Source: Streptomyces mutabilis (GTDB lineage Bacteria; Actinomycetota; Actinomycetes; Streptomycetales; Streptomycetaceae). From it: a DNA stretch of 64,000 nucleotides. Below, piece by piece: positions 26,553-36,476 of the stretch (position 1 is its first letter; each line of letters opens with the position of its first letter). Both the position numbers and the translations under genes were made by a program. Under the pieces are notes generated by a model. That model did not search any database. It was given only the letters and a program-made list of their open reading frames with translations, and had not been told where the DNA came from. The stretch spans positions 62,001-126,000 of the forward strand of contig NZ_BMTT01000013.1 of assembly GCF_014649815.1 (NCBI RefSeq). Direction: 5' to 3'.

Positions 26553-28817
26553 GTGATCGAGGCCTTCGGACTGACCAGCAACCCCCACAAGGAGCTCCCG
26601 CCCGCCGTCGACGACGTCTCCTTCGAGGCACGTGCGGGCCGCGTCACCGCACTGCTCGGAGCATCGGGCGCCGGCAAGTCGACGGTGCTCAGACTCATGC
26701 TCGAACTCCAGCGCGGCCGCGGCCTCACCCACTTCAGAGGCCGCCCCCTGCACCGCATCGCCCACCCCGCGCGAGAGGTCGGCGTACTGCTGGGGGACGT
26801 GCCGGGGCACCCTGCCCGCACGGTTCGCGGCCATCTGCGCATGCTCTGCGCCGCGGCCGGGGCTCCGGTCCGGCGCGCCGACGAAGTCCTCGAGTCGGTC
26901 GGCCTCGTGAGCCTGCGCGACGAACGCCTGGGCACCCTCTCCCGCGGTATGGACCGACGTCTCGGACTGGCCTGCGCACTGCTTCCCGACCCGCACACCC
27001 TGGTGCTCGACGACCCCGCCGGAACCCTCGCCGCCCGGGAGGCCGACTGGGTGTACGCGACACTGCGCGCCCATGCTTCCCAAGGAGGGACCGTCCTGTT
27101 CAGCACGGCGGATCCCAAGGAGGCCGCACGGACCGCCGATCACGTCGTGACGCTGGAGCGGGGCAGAGTCGTCGCCGACCAGGAAGCGGCGGACTTCTCG
27201 CGCACCCGGCTGCGCCCTCGAGTCGCCGTCCGCACCCCGCACGCCGCCCGTCTCGCCGCCGTGCTGACCAAGGAGGCCCGCGCGGCCCGTCGTTCCGTCG
27301 AGGTCGTGCGCGAGGGAGGCAACCGCCTCGCGGTGTACGGCAGTACGTGCGCCGACATCGGTGACACCGCGTTCCGGCACAGCATCCTGGTGCACCAACT
27401 GGCCGACGAGGTCGGCGACATGGGACCAGGAGCCGGTACGGAGCCCGCCGTCCGGCGGCAGGAGGCCGGGAGGCACGGGGAAGCGGACGCCGGGAGCACG
27501 CCCGCTCCACCCCACGGCGACGTTTCCCGGCCGTCGGGTGACCCCGGGCCGTCGGCCGACCCCGGGGCCCGGCTCGTCCTCGGGAAGGCGCTGCCCCGCG
27601 CCGATGCCCCGCAGCCGCCCCCCGAGGGGACCACGCCCGGGACTGCTGCCGAAGCACCCCCCTCGGCCGGCGGGGCGTCGCCGGCAGTCGCCGACGCCGG
27701 GGCGCAGTCGGCGGGCGCCGACACCGCGTCCTCTCCGGCCGCTGCCGAGCCCCGGCCGGACATCCCCCGGCCGACCCGAGACGGTTTCCGGCCCGGGCCC
27801 GAGACCACCCCGTATCCGGCCGGCGCCCGCGAATCCGCCGGAAACAACGGCCAGGCGTGCCCCGCCCCGCACCGAGCCGACGACGCCCCTGTGCCCCACG
27901 CCCCCCATGCGCCGGCAGCGCGCTCCACCCGGACCGCCCCCGTTGGCCCCCGGGCAACCCCGCGTCGCCACGCCTCCCTCACCCCCACCCCAGCCCTCAC
28001 CGGGCGGGCCCGATCCCCACTGCCGCCCCCCGTCTCCGTCCGAGCCGCCCGAAGCCCACTGCGACCCCTCCGCTACGAACTCCGCCGTGCGGCCGGTATC
28101 AGGACCGGTTACGTCACCGGCGCCGTCGTCCTCCTGCTCTCCGCGGTCATCGCCGTGGTCCTGGCCCGCGTCGGGCACACACCGCAGCCGCGCCTGCTGG
28201 CCGCGTGGCCGCAGGAGCTCCCGTTGCCGCCCGCGGCACTCGGCGCGGGCCTGCTCGGGGCGCTCGCCTCCGGCGACGAGTTCCGCCACCCCGCCCTGGC
28301 GGCGGACCGCGGCGCCGTGCCCCGCCGCCTGGGGCTGCTGACCGCGAAGCTGCTCGTCTCAGCGGCCACCGCGCTGGTGCTGGCCGCTCTCACCGTGGGC
28401 TGCAACGCCGAAGTGCTCCACCTCCTCTATGGACGGGAGCTCGTCGGCGTCCCCGCGGACTGGCCCGCGCTGGGCGCCGGTTGGCTCGGCCTCGTCGTCG
28501 GGTGCGGTTGGGCGGGTGTGCTCGCCGCCGGGGTCTTCCGGTCCACCACGGCCGGGCTCGCCGCGGTGCTGGCGGTCCCCGTGCTCGTCGTACCGCTCGT
28601 ACAGAGGATCTGGGACGGCCCGTCCGTGCGGACCGCCGCCGGACTCTCCATGCGCACGCGCGAGCTCCTTCTGACGACGTGGCCCTTCGGGGGCGAGCGC
28701 TACGTGGCCGAGGTGCTGCGCGTGATCGTCCAACCCGTCGGCAGTGCACTGACGTTGTCGGTGACCGCCCTGCTCTGCGCATACCTGCTCGTGACCGTGC
28801 GCAGCAGGCCTCAATGA
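26553..28817 (+). CDS. ABC transporter: ATPase fused to a membrane domain through a long Pro-rich linker
   Basis: A 754-residue protein combining two usually separate subunits. Residues 1-220 are an ABC ATPase with Walker A GASGAGKST, signature-like TLSRGMDRRLGLA (degenerate from LSGGQ) and Walker B HTLVLDDPAG. Residues about 290-505 are rich in Pro, Ala, Gly and Arg and should be disordered. Residues 510-754 contain several membrane spans (GYVTGAVVLLLSAVIAVVL, LLVSAATALVLAALTVG, GLAAVLAVPVLVVPLV and a last one near SALTLSVTALLCAYLLV), like ABC-2 permeases. The GTG at 26553 is preferred because -10-like TATCTT (26540-26545) lies 7 nt upstream; a TTG at 26544 is in frame. Substrate unknown. 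Confidence 0.75.
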   Translation: MIEAFGLTSNPHKELPPAVDDVSFEARAGRVTALLGASGAGKSTVLRLMLELQRGRGLTHFRGRPLHRIAHPAREVGVLLGDVPGHPARTVRGHLRMLCAAAGAPVRRADEVLESVGLVSLRDERLGTLSRGMDRRLGLACALLPDPHTLVLDDPAGTLAAREADWVYATLRAHASQGGTVLFSTADPKEAARTADHVVTLERGRVVADQEAADFSRTRLRPRVAVRTPHAARLAAVLTKEARAARRSVEVVREGGNRLAVYGSTCADIGDTAFRHSILVHQLADEVGDMGPGAGTEPAVRRQEAGRHGEADAGSTPAPPHGDVSRPSGDPGPSADPGARLVLGKALPRADAPQPPPEGTTPGTAAEAPPSAGGASPAVADAGAQSAGADTASSPAAAEPRPDIPRPTRDGFRPGPETTPYPAGARESAGNNGQACPAPHRADDAPVPHAPHAPAARSTRTAPVGPRATPRRHASLTPTPALTGRARSPLPPPVSVRAARSPLRPLRYELRRAAGIRTGYVTGAVVLLLSAVIAVVLARVGHTPQPRLLAAWPQELPLPPAALGAGLLGALASGDEFRHPALAADRGAVPRRLGLLTAKLLVSAATALVLAALTVGCNAEVLHLLYGRELVGVPADWPALGAGWLGLVVGCGWAGVLAAGVFRSTTAGLAAVLAVPVLVVPLVQRIWDGPSVRTAAGLSMRTRELLLTTWPFGGERYVAEVLRVIVQPVGSALTLSVTALLCAYLLVTVRSRPQ

Positions 28818-28878
28818 CATCCGCCGTACCCTTCGGGTCCGACCGTGCGCGCAACTCCCCGGGGAAAGCCCGTTTCTT

Positions 28879-28918
28879 TCCGATAAGGCGTCAATTGCGA
28901 CGGGGTGAGCGATCACCC
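28879..28918 (+). promoter_or_regulatory. WhiG-type -10 element and inverted repeat upstream of whiH
   Basis: TCCGATAA (28879-28886) matches 7 of 8 bases of the sigma-WhiG -10 consensus GCCGATAA. No TAAA was found 16 bp upstream, so the promoter call rests on the -10 and on the known WhiG dependence of whiH in S. coelicolor. Seventeen bases downstream, GGGTGA-GCGA-TCACCC (28903-28918) is a perfect inverted repeat. It is well placed to be an operator for WhiH, which is reported to repress its own gene, or for another developmental regulator such as BldD, whose sites are of the GTGA-n-TCAC type. Confidence 0.5.
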
Positions 28919-28978
28919 TTTCGTGTGCTTTTCACCAAAGACCTCAAGGGAGTTGGGAACGGCGCCGACAAAGGATGC

Positions 28979-29866
28979 GTGACTACCCTTGCGCACTCCA
29001 TGATGACCGCCGCCCGCTCCGCCGACTCCGGCCTCACGAACCCGGGCGAACTCGACCGCTACCCCTACGCCGAGACACCCGCCGTCGACCGCCTCGGGGC
29101 ACCCGCCTGGGAAGGGGCGGAGCCCGAGCTGGGCCGCGTGGGCCGGCGCGCCACGGGCAGCCGTGGTCGCGGACTGCACGGACAACTCGTCCAGCAGCTG
29201 GGACAGATGATCGTTTCGGGTGACCTGGGTGCCGACCGCCCGCTGGTGCCCGAGGAGATCGGCCAGCGTTTCGAGGTGTCCCGCACCGTCGTGCGCGAGT
29301 CCCTCCGCGTCCTGGAGGCCAAGGGCCTGGTCAGCGCCCGCCCGAACGTCGGCACGCGCGTGCGCCCCGTCAGTGACTGGAACCTGCTCGACCCGGACAT
29401 CATCGAATGGCGTGCCTTCGGGCCGCAGCGCGACGACCAGCGCCGTGAGCTCAGTGAGCTGCGCTCGACGATCGAGCCACTCGCCGCGCGCCTCGCCGCC
29501 GGGCACGGGCGCGAGGAGGTGCAGCAGCGCCTGTCCGACATGGTCGGGATCATGGGCCACGCCATGCAGCAGGGCGACGCGCTCACGTTCTCACGTGCCG
29601 ATGCGGAGTTCCATGCGCTCCTCATCCAGATCGCGGGCAACCGCATGCTGGACCACCTCTCCGGGATCGTCTCCGCGGCCCTCCACGTCTCCGGCGGTCC
29701 GGTCACGGGCTGTGACCGGCCGAACGACGTGTCCCTCGCGCAGCACGGCCGGATCGTCGACGCCCTCGCCGCCGGGGACGGAGCGGCGGCCGAGGCGGCC
29801 ATGCGGCAACTTCTGACCACGCACCCCGAGGTGGAGCGTGTGGTGCCCGCCCCGCGCGAGCACTGA
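28979..29866 (+). CDS. whiH: Sporulation regulator WhiH (GntR/FadR family)
   Basis: A 295-residue GntR-family regulator needed in S. coelicolor for orderly sporulation septation in aerial hyphae. The winged helix spans LHGQLVQQLGQMIVSGDLGAD, VPEEIGQRFEVSRTVVRESLRVLEAKGLVSARPNVGTRV (about residues 62-120). The C-terminal FCD helical domain follows from LSELRSTIEPLAARLAAGHG, with the usual metal-site pattern in FSRADAEFHALLIQIAGNRML. The protein as a whole is recognisable as WhiH. GTG 28979 is chosen to match that length; its AAAGGA site is only 3 nt upstream, and ATG 29000 is the alternative. hrdB lies 428 bp downstream on the same strand, beyond a strong terminator. Confidence 0.92.
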   Translation: MTTLAHSMMTAARSADSGLTNPGELDRYPYAETPAVDRLGAPAWEGAEPELGRVGRRATGSRGRGLHGQLVQQLGQMIVSGDLGADRPLVPEEIGQRFEVSRTVVRESLRVLEAKGLVSARPNVGTRVRPVSDWNLLDPDIIEWRAFGPQRDDQRRELSELRSTIEPLAARLAAGHGREEVQQRLSDMVGIMGHAMQQGDALTFSRADAEFHALLIQIAGNRMLDHLSGIVSAALHVSGGPVTGCDRPNDVSLAQHGRIVDALAAGDGAAAEAAMRQLLTTHPEVERVVPAPREH

Positions 29867-29942
29867 CCGCGACCCGCCGGACCGGCGCGGGCCGGGCACG
29901 CCAGACCCCTCCTATGGCAGTGGCCGGCCGGCTCGCCGCCAT

Positions 29943-29986
29943 CGTCGGACCCCGTGGAATCCGTCGTGATCCCACGGGGTCCGACG
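29943..29986. terminator. Perfect 15-bp hairpin terminator after whiH
   Basis: CGTCGGACCCCGTGG (29943-29957) and CCACGGGGTCCGACG (29972-29986) are exact complements with a 14-nt loop, 76 bp beyond the whiH stop. It separates whiH from the hrdB promoter region. Confidence 0.8.
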
Positions 29987-30294
29987 GTGCGATGAGAGGC
30001 TGAACCTCCCGGCGTGGTCGGGTGGTGTCCATCGGTGACTCTTTTTACTCACGTCTGACCAGTTTTGGGTGCTTACGGGGTGTGACTCGGGCCACGCGTA
30101 TTGGGCGTAACGCTCGTGGGAACAAAGCGATGACCTAAGAGGTGACAGCCGCGGAGGGAATACGGACGCCGTTGACGGCGCTGTGCAACTCCCCGGCCCC
30201 CGCCCGCGCCGTCGGCCCATTCAAGCCGGCGGTCGGCCCCTGTCCGCCATGGACGGGGCCGGAAGCCGTTTTCCAACGTTCCGAGAGGTTGTTC
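29987..30294 (+). promoter_or_regulatory. hrdB promoter/leader region
   Basis: About 300 bp with clearly lower GC than the genes, including T-rich CTTTTTACTC near 30040 and GTATTGGGCGTAACGC near 30100. The GTG start of hrdB is preceded by GAGAGG (30283-30288), leaving a leader of up to about 200 nt. In Streptomyces hrdB is driven by more than one promoter, including one read by the ECF sigma factor ShbA. I cannot place the exact elements from sequence alone. Confidence 0.5.
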
Positions 30295-31839
<1,545 letters not shown>

Positions 31840-31859
31840 ATCGCGGTCGTACGAGCGAC

Positions 31860-31894
31860 AAGGCCCGGTTCCACCAGGTGGGGAACCGGGCCTT
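31860..31894 (+). terminator. Perfect 13-bp hairpin terminator after hrdB
   Basis: AAGGCCCGGTTCC (31860-31872) and GGAACCGGGCCTT (31882-31894) are exact complements around a 9-nt loop, 20 bp past the hrdB stop. Confidence 0.85.
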
Positions 31895-31974
31895 CGCGTT
31901 GACCAGCGGGTGCACGGTCCGCCGCGCTGGATCACTCTGGGTGTTCCATGACCACCCAGGAGTGAGGAGTCTGC

Positions 31975-32832
31975 ATGCGTCGCCTCGTTGCCCGTGCGCT
32001 GGCCCGGCCGCTGGTCCTGGCGGCCGCGGCGACCGCGATACCGCTCGCGTCCGCTGCGCCCGCGTCCGCCGACAGCATCGTCGTCGGGGGCTTTCCGGTC
32101 GAAGTGTCCGACAGTCCCTGGACCGTCGCCCTGTCCAGTCGTGACCGGTTCGGAGGTACGCGAGCGGGACAGTTCTGCGGGGGAGTGGCCGTCGGACGGA
32201 CCACCGTCCTCACGGCGGCCCACTGTCTCGGCGAGGACGTTCTCGGCTCACCGCCCGAGCGGGTGCGGGACCTGAGCGTCATCGCCGGCCGCACGGACCT
32301 GGTCTCCGATCAGGGCCGCGAGATCCCCGTCCGCGACGTCTGGGTGAACCCGGCGCACGACGACGTCAGCAACGCCGGCGACTTCGCGGTGCTCACCCTG
32401 TCCGAGGCCCTGCCCGCCGGCTCGGCCATAGGGATGGCGGCCGAAGGCGACCCCGCCTACCGGCCGGACACGAGAGCGCTCGTCTACGGATGGGGGGACG
32501 CCTCGGGAGCGGGGGACTACGCAAACAGCCTGCGGGCGGCACGCGTGCGAGTACTGACCGACGCGTCGTGCGAGCGGGCGTACCCGGGCAGCGACGACGG
32601 ACGCTATCTCGCGGGCAGCATGCTCTGCGCCGGTGAGGAAGCCGGTGGCCGCGACTCCTGCCAGGGGGACAGCGGTGGGCCGCTGGTCGCCCAGGGCAGA
32701 CTCATCGGACTCGTGTCCTGGGGGAGCGGCTGCGGGCGCCCGGGCAGTCCCGGGGTGTACACACGCGTCTCCGCCGTACTGCGGACGCTGGGATGGGACC
32801 ACCAGGCCGCGCGGCAGTCCGGGGGCGCCTGA
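31975..32832 (+). CDS. Secreted trypsin-like (S1) serine protease
   Basis: A 285-residue secreted protease. The N-terminus has arginines, a hydrophobic core (LVLAAAATAIPLAS) and a signal peptidase site at APASA, followed by DSIVVGGFPV, resembling the IVGG start of mature trypsins. Catalytic residues are His in LTAAHC, Asp in NAGDFAVLTL and Ser in DSCQGDSGGPLVA. The residue six before the catalytic serine is aspartate (D-SCQGD-S), which predicts cleavage after Lys/Arg. Six cysteines are spaced for three disulphides. GAGGAG precedes the ATG. It lies between the hrdB terminator and a 17-bp terminator, so it is monocistronic. Confidence 0.9.
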   Translation: MRRLVARALARPLVLAAAATAIPLASAAPASADSIVVGGFPVEVSDSPWTVALSSRDRFGGTRAGQFCGGVAVGRTTVLTAAHCLGEDVLGSPPERVRDLSVIAGRTDLVSDQGREIPVRDVWVNPAHDDVSNAGDFAVLTLSEALPAGSAIGMAAEGDPAYRPDTRALVYGWGDASGAGDYANSLRAARVRVLTDASCERAYPGSDDGRYLAGSMLCAGEEAGGRDSCQGDSGGPLVAQGRLIGLVSWGSGCGRPGSPGVYTRVSAVLRTLGWDHQAARQSGGA

Positions 32833-32861
32833 CGGGCTATGTGGGCTCGCCGGGCACGCGC

Positions 32862-32900
32862 ACGGGCGGCCGCCCCTCGGTCGGAGGGGCGGCCGCCCGT
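32862..32900. terminator. Perfect 17-bp bidirectional hairpin terminator
   Basis: ACGGGCGGCCGCCCCTC (32862-32878) and GAGGGGCGGCCGCCCGT (32884-32900) pair exactly around a 5-nt loop. It lies between the convergent protease gene (ends 32832) and the small gene ending at 32944, and can serve both. It is the longest perfect stem in the window. Confidence 0.9.
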
Positions 32901-32943
32901 TCATCGGCTTGTGCCGGGTCGGCTCGTCGTCGGGCGCGTCGTG

Positions 32944-33174
32944 TCAGCGCTCTTCCTCGGGGGAGGCTCCCGGAACGGCGGTCAGCCGCTCCGTCTCGTC
33001 CTGTATCTCAGCGGCGATCTTCTTGAGTTCCGGCTCGAACTTGCGCCCGTGGTGGGCGCAGAAGAGCAGTTCTCCGCCGCTCAGCAGGACGACGCGCAGG
33101 TACGCCTGGGCGCCGCAGCGGTCGCAGCGATCAGCGGCCGTCAGCGGGCTTGCGGAAGTCAGAACAGTAGTCAC
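32944..33174 (-). CDS. Small conserved actinobacterial protein with zinc-ribbon-like cysteines (DUF7455-like)
   Basis: A 76-residue protein, common beside parE in Streptomyces as far as I recall. Cysteines and histidines in DRCDRCGAQAYLRV and LLFCAHHGRKF form a CxxC...CxHH pattern typical of a single zinc ribbon. The rest is a charged helix (EPELKKIAAEIQDETERL). Function unknown; binding to nucleic acid or to another protein is plausible. The GTG at 33174 follows an AGAGAAGAGG purine-rich site. It is divergent from parE across a 440-bp region. Confidence 0.8.
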   Translation of the reverse strand: MTTVLTSASPLTAADRCDRCGAQAYLRVVLLSGGELLFCAHHGRKFEPELKKIAAEIQDETERLTAVPGASPEEER

Positions 33175-33614
33175 GTCGCCTCTTCTCTAGCTCGACGAGC
33201 TGTCGTACCAGGGTCAACATCCAACCAGCCCCAAAACGTTCCCGCTCGTGGCTTTTCCTCGAAAAAAATTTCCGAGAGGCCGGCTGTTGCCGGTTGGCGG
33301 CGAATGTGCCGTATTGCGTGTCTGTGTGTCGTACGGGTTCGCGCAGTCGGTCAGTGTCGGTCCCGCCGGCTGGGTTGCCGGTTTGTTCATGAGGACGTGC
33401 CCGGAGCCTAAATGGTTCATGCCTCGAAGGGAACGTGATGTGTGCTTCACCCCATCGAGGGATCGAACAGGCATGCGACCCTGGACTAGGGTGAGCCTTC
33501 GGCGAGGGTGGCGTTACAACGGCTCTACCAGGCCTCGGTACCCTCTGACCGGTGAACAGAGCCGCGCCTTTACCCAGCGGGGCCCCATCTGAAATTCAGC
33601 GAGGAGCGAACCGC
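33175..33614. promoter_or_regulatory. Divergent promoter region of the small zinc-ribbon gene and parE
   Basis: This is one of the least GC-rich stretches here. It includes TCGAAAAAAATTTCCGA (33259-33275), an A/T tract flanked by TCG.A/CCGA, probably the core promoter of the minus-strand small gene. On the plus side, CTAGGGT (33486-33492) is a -10-like element for a parE transcript with a leader of about 120 nt. GAGGAG (33601-33606) lies 8 nt before the parE GTG. No gene is visible. Confidence 0.5.
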
Positions 33615-35738
33615 GTGACCGCCGAGACATCCGTGCCGTCCACTGCGCTGCTGGCAGGAGCAGACCGGGACGGATCCAACTACACCGCGCGGCACCTGCT
33701 CGTCCTCGAGGGTCTCGAGGCCGTGCGCAAGCGTCCGGGCATGTACATCGGATCTACCGACAGCCGTGGCCTGATGCACTGCCTGTGGGAGATCATCGAC
33801 AACTCCGTCGACGAGGCTCTCGGCGGCTACTGCGACCACATCGAGGTGATCCTCCACGACGACGGGTCGGTGGAGGTCCGGGACAACGGCCGGGGCATCC
33901 CGGTGGACGTGGAGCCGAAGACCGGCCTGTCCGGCGTCGAGGTCGTCATGACCAAGCTGCACGCCGGCGGCAAGTTCGGCGGCGGCTCCTACGCCGCCTC
34001 CGGCGGTCTGCACGGCGTCGGTGCCTCCGTGGTGAACGCCCTGTCCAGTCGGCTCGACATCGAGGTGGACCGGGGCGGGCACACGCACGCCATCAGCTTC
34101 CGGCGCGGTGTTCCCGGCGCCTTCACGGGGGCGGGCCCGGGCGCCGAGTTCGAGGCCAAGAGCGGCCTGCGCAAGGCCAAGAAGATCCCCAAGAGCCGCG
34201 AGGGCACGCGCGTGCGCTACTGGGCCGACCGGCAGATCTTCCTCAAGGACGCCAAGCTCTCCCTGGACAACCTGCACCAGCGGGCCCGCCAGACCGCCTT
34301 CCTGGTCCCCGGGCTGACCATCGTCGTCCGTGACGAATTCGGCCTGGGGGACGGCGGCAGCAAGGGCGAGGAGTCGTTCCGCTTCGACGGCGGCATCAGC
34401 GAGTTCTGCGAGTTCCTGGCCGGCGACCGGCCCGTCTGCGATGTCCTCCGCTTCAGCGGACAGGGCAGCTTCAAGGAAACGGTCCCCGTGCTCGACGAGC
34501 ACGGCCAGATGACGCCCACCGAGGTCACCCGTGAGCTCGGCGTCGACGTCGCCATGCGCTGGGGCACCGGCTACGACACCACAGTCAAGTCGTTCGTCAA
34601 CATCATCGCCACGCCGAAGGGCGGCACCCACGTCGCGGGCTTCGAGCAGGCGGTGGCGAAGACGATGAACGAGGCGCTGCGGGCCAAGAAGATGCTGCGC
34701 GTCGCCGAGGACGACATCGTCAAGGACGACGCCCTGGAGGGCCTCACGGCGGTCGTGACGGTCCGGCTCGCCGAGCCGCAGTTCGAGGGCCAGACCAAGG
34801 AGGTCCTCGGCACCTCGGCGGCCCGCCGCATCGTGAACAACGTCATCAGCAAGGAACTCAAGGCGTTCCTGACCTCCACCAAGCGTGACGCCGCCCAGCA
34901 GGCCCGCGTGGTCATGGAGAAGGCCGTCGCCGCGGCCCGCACCCGCATCGCCGCCCGTCAGCACAAGGACGCCCAGCGCCGCAAGACGGCCCTGGAATCC
35001 TCCTCGCTGCCCGCGAAGCTCGCCGACTGCCGCAGCGACGACGTCGACCGCAGCGAGCTCTTCATCGTCGAGGGAGATTCCGCGCTGGGCACGGCGAAGC
35101 TCGCCCGGAACTCCGAGTTCCAGGCGCTGCTGCCGATCCGGGGCAAGATCCTCAACGTCCAGAAGTCGTCCGTGACCGACATGCTGAAGAACGCCGAGTG
35201 CGGCGCGATCATCCAGGTCATAGGAGCCGGTTCGGGTCGTACCTTCGACATCGACGCGGCCCGCTACGGCAAGATCATCATGATGACCGACGCGGATGTG
35301 GACGGCTCCCACATCCGCACCCTCCTGCTGACCCTGTTCCACCGCTACATGCGGCCCATGGTGGAGGCGGGCCGGGTCTTCGCCGCGGTGCCCCCGCTGC
35401 ACCGCGTCGAGCTGGTCCAGCCCAAGAAGGGCCAGGACAAGTACGTCTACACGTACTCGGACCGTGAGCTGCGCGACAAGCTCATGGAGTTCCAGAGCAA
35501 GGGCGTCCGGTACAAGGACTCCATCCAGCGTTACAAGGGCCTGGGCGAGATGGACGCCGACCAGCTCGCGGAGACGACCATGGACCCGCGACGCCGTACC
35601 CTGCGCCGGATCAACCTCACCGACCTGGAGTCCGCGGAGCAGGTCTTCGACCTGCTGATGGGCAACGACGTGGCACCCCGCAAGGAGTTCATCTCCAGCT
35701 CGGCGGCGACGCTGGACCGGTCACGCATCGACGCGTGA
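33615..35738 (+). CDS. parE: DNA topoisomerase IV subunit B (ParE)
   Basis: A 707-residue type IIA topoisomerase ATPase subunit; with ParC it unlinks daughter chromosomes. The GHKL ATPase is seen in LWEIIDNSVDEALGG, DNGRGIPVDVEP and ASGGLHGVGASVVNALS. QFEGQTKEVLGT supplies the QTK-type lysine. The TOPRIM domain has FIVEGDSALGTAK and MTDADVDGSHIRTLLL; ending in YKGLGEMDADQLAETTMDP is usual. It is read as ParE, not GyrB, because its partner parC is 10 kb downstream and the gyrBA pair of Streptomyces sits near the origin. GTG 33615 is chosen for GAGGAG 8 nt upstream; in-frame codons from 33552 lack one. Confidence 0.94.
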   Translation: MTAETSVPSTALLAGADRDGSNYTARHLLVLEGLEAVRKRPGMYIGSTDSRGLMHCLWEIIDNSVDEALGGYCDHIEVILHDDGSVEVRDNGRGIPVDVEPKTGLSGVEVVMTKLHAGGKFGGGSYAASGGLHGVGASVVNALSSRLDIEVDRGGHTHAISFRRGVPGAFTGAGPGAEFEAKSGLRKAKKIPKSREGTRVRYWADRQIFLKDAKLSLDNLHQRARQTAFLVPGLTIVVRDEFGLGDGGSKGEESFRFDGGISEFCEFLAGDRPVCDVLRFSGQGSFKETVPVLDEHGQMTPTEVTRELGVDVAMRWGTGYDTTVKSFVNIIATPKGGTHVAGFEQAVAKTMNEALRAKKMLRVAEDDIVKDDALEGLTAVVTVRLAEPQFEGQTKEVLGTSAARRIVNNVISKELKAFLTSTKRDAAQQARVVMEKAVAAARTRIAARQHKDAQRRKTALESSSLPAKLADCRSDDVDRSELFIVEGDSALGTAKLARNSEFQALLPIRGKILNVQKSSVTDMLKNAECGAIIQVIGAGSGRTFDIDAARYGKIIMMTDADVDGSHIRTLLLTLFHRYMRPMVEAGRVFAAVPPLHRVELVQPKKGQDKYVYTYSDRELRDKLMEFQSKGVRYKDSIQRYKGLGEMDADQLAETTMDPRRRTLRRINLTDLESAEQVFDLLMGNDVAPRKEFISSSAATLDRSRIDA

Positions 35739-35748
35739 CCATGTGTGA

Positions 35749-35807
35749 CCGTACGTGAGCCACGTACGGCCTGAGCCGGGCCCGGGACCGAGCACCGGGC
35801 CCGGCTC
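35749..35807 (+). terminator. Tandem hairpin terminator after parE
   Basis: Two perfect hairpins follow the parE stop. CCGTACGTG-AGC-CACGTACGG lies at 35749-35769. Four bases later GAGCCGGGCCCGG (35773-35785) pairs with CCGGGCCCGGCTC (35795-35807) and is followed by CTTTCGTC. The second looks like the actual terminator. Confidence 0.82.
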
Positions 35808-35909
35808 CTTTCGTCAGGGCCCGGACCGCCAGGAGGCTCAGTCACCTGATGGAGTGAAGCGCGCGGGGATAAAGAGTCGGGGATCTTCCCGTTCTGTCCA
35901 TCCTTGGGC

Positions 35910-36476
35910 ATGCAGCCAAGTAACGATCGCCTCAGCGGTGCCGGGGGCGATTCCGAGAACGCGGTCGACCACCGCGGCGCCGCGGACCTGCGCTGTGCCG
36001 AGACGCCTGCGAGTCCGGGCTACGACGACCCGTGGTACGACGCCCTCGCCTCCGGCTGGGGCGAGCCGGCCGGCGCGGGGGTTCCTGAGCCGGCGGCGCT
36101 GCCGTCGATGCGCCCGGAACCGGCCCAGGCGCCCCGGGCCGCGGCCGACGTCTACCTGGAGGTTCAGCACAGCGCGGCCTTCCAGGAGGTCCGCAGCCGT
36201 TACCGGCGGTTCGTGGTGCCGGCGGTCGCCGCGTTCCTCGTGTGGTACCTCGCCTACGTGGTGACCGCCACGACGGCTCCCGCGCTGATGGCCCGGCCGG
36301 TGGTCGGGTCGGCCAACGTGGCGATGCTCGCCGGGCTCGGCCAGTTCCTCACCACGTTCCTGCTCACCTGGGCGTACGCCCGGCACGCGAGGCTGCGCAG
36401 AGACCGGGCCGCGCTCGAACTGCGCTGGGACACACAGGAACTGACGCGCGGTGTGCGGGGCGGTGCGTCGTCGTGA
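35910..36476 (+). CDS. DUF485 membrane protein (symporter partner)
   Basis: A 188-residue protein. Residues 1-85 are hydrophilic and variable. Residues 85-165 are the DUF485 domain: SAAFQEVRSRYRRFVVPAVAAFLVWYLAYVV (first span), then NVAMLAGLGQFLTTFLLTWAYARHARL (second span). DUF485 proteins regularly precede sodium:solute symporters (YjcH with ActP in E. coli) and are thought to assist them. The stop overlaps the symporter GTG by 3 nt, showing translational coupling. The ATG at 35910 is the best start, although no strong Shine-Dalgarno sequence is visible; an in-frame TTG at 35904 is possible. Confidence 0.85.
   Translation: MQPSNDRLSGAGGDSENAVDHRGAADLRCAETPASPGYDDPWYDALASGWGEPAGAGVPEPAALPSMRPEPAQAPRAAADVYLEVQHSAAFQEVRSRYRRFVVPAVAAFLVWYLAYVVTATTAPALMARPVVGSANVAMLAGLGQFLTTFLLTWAYARHARLRRDRAALELRWDTQELTRGVRGGASS

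Noticed and set aside
30142-30294. N-terminal extension of HrdB from ATG 30142
   Set aside because: It lacks similarity to sigma factors and falls in the leader. GTG 30295 preceded by GAGAGG gives the known HrdB N-terminus.
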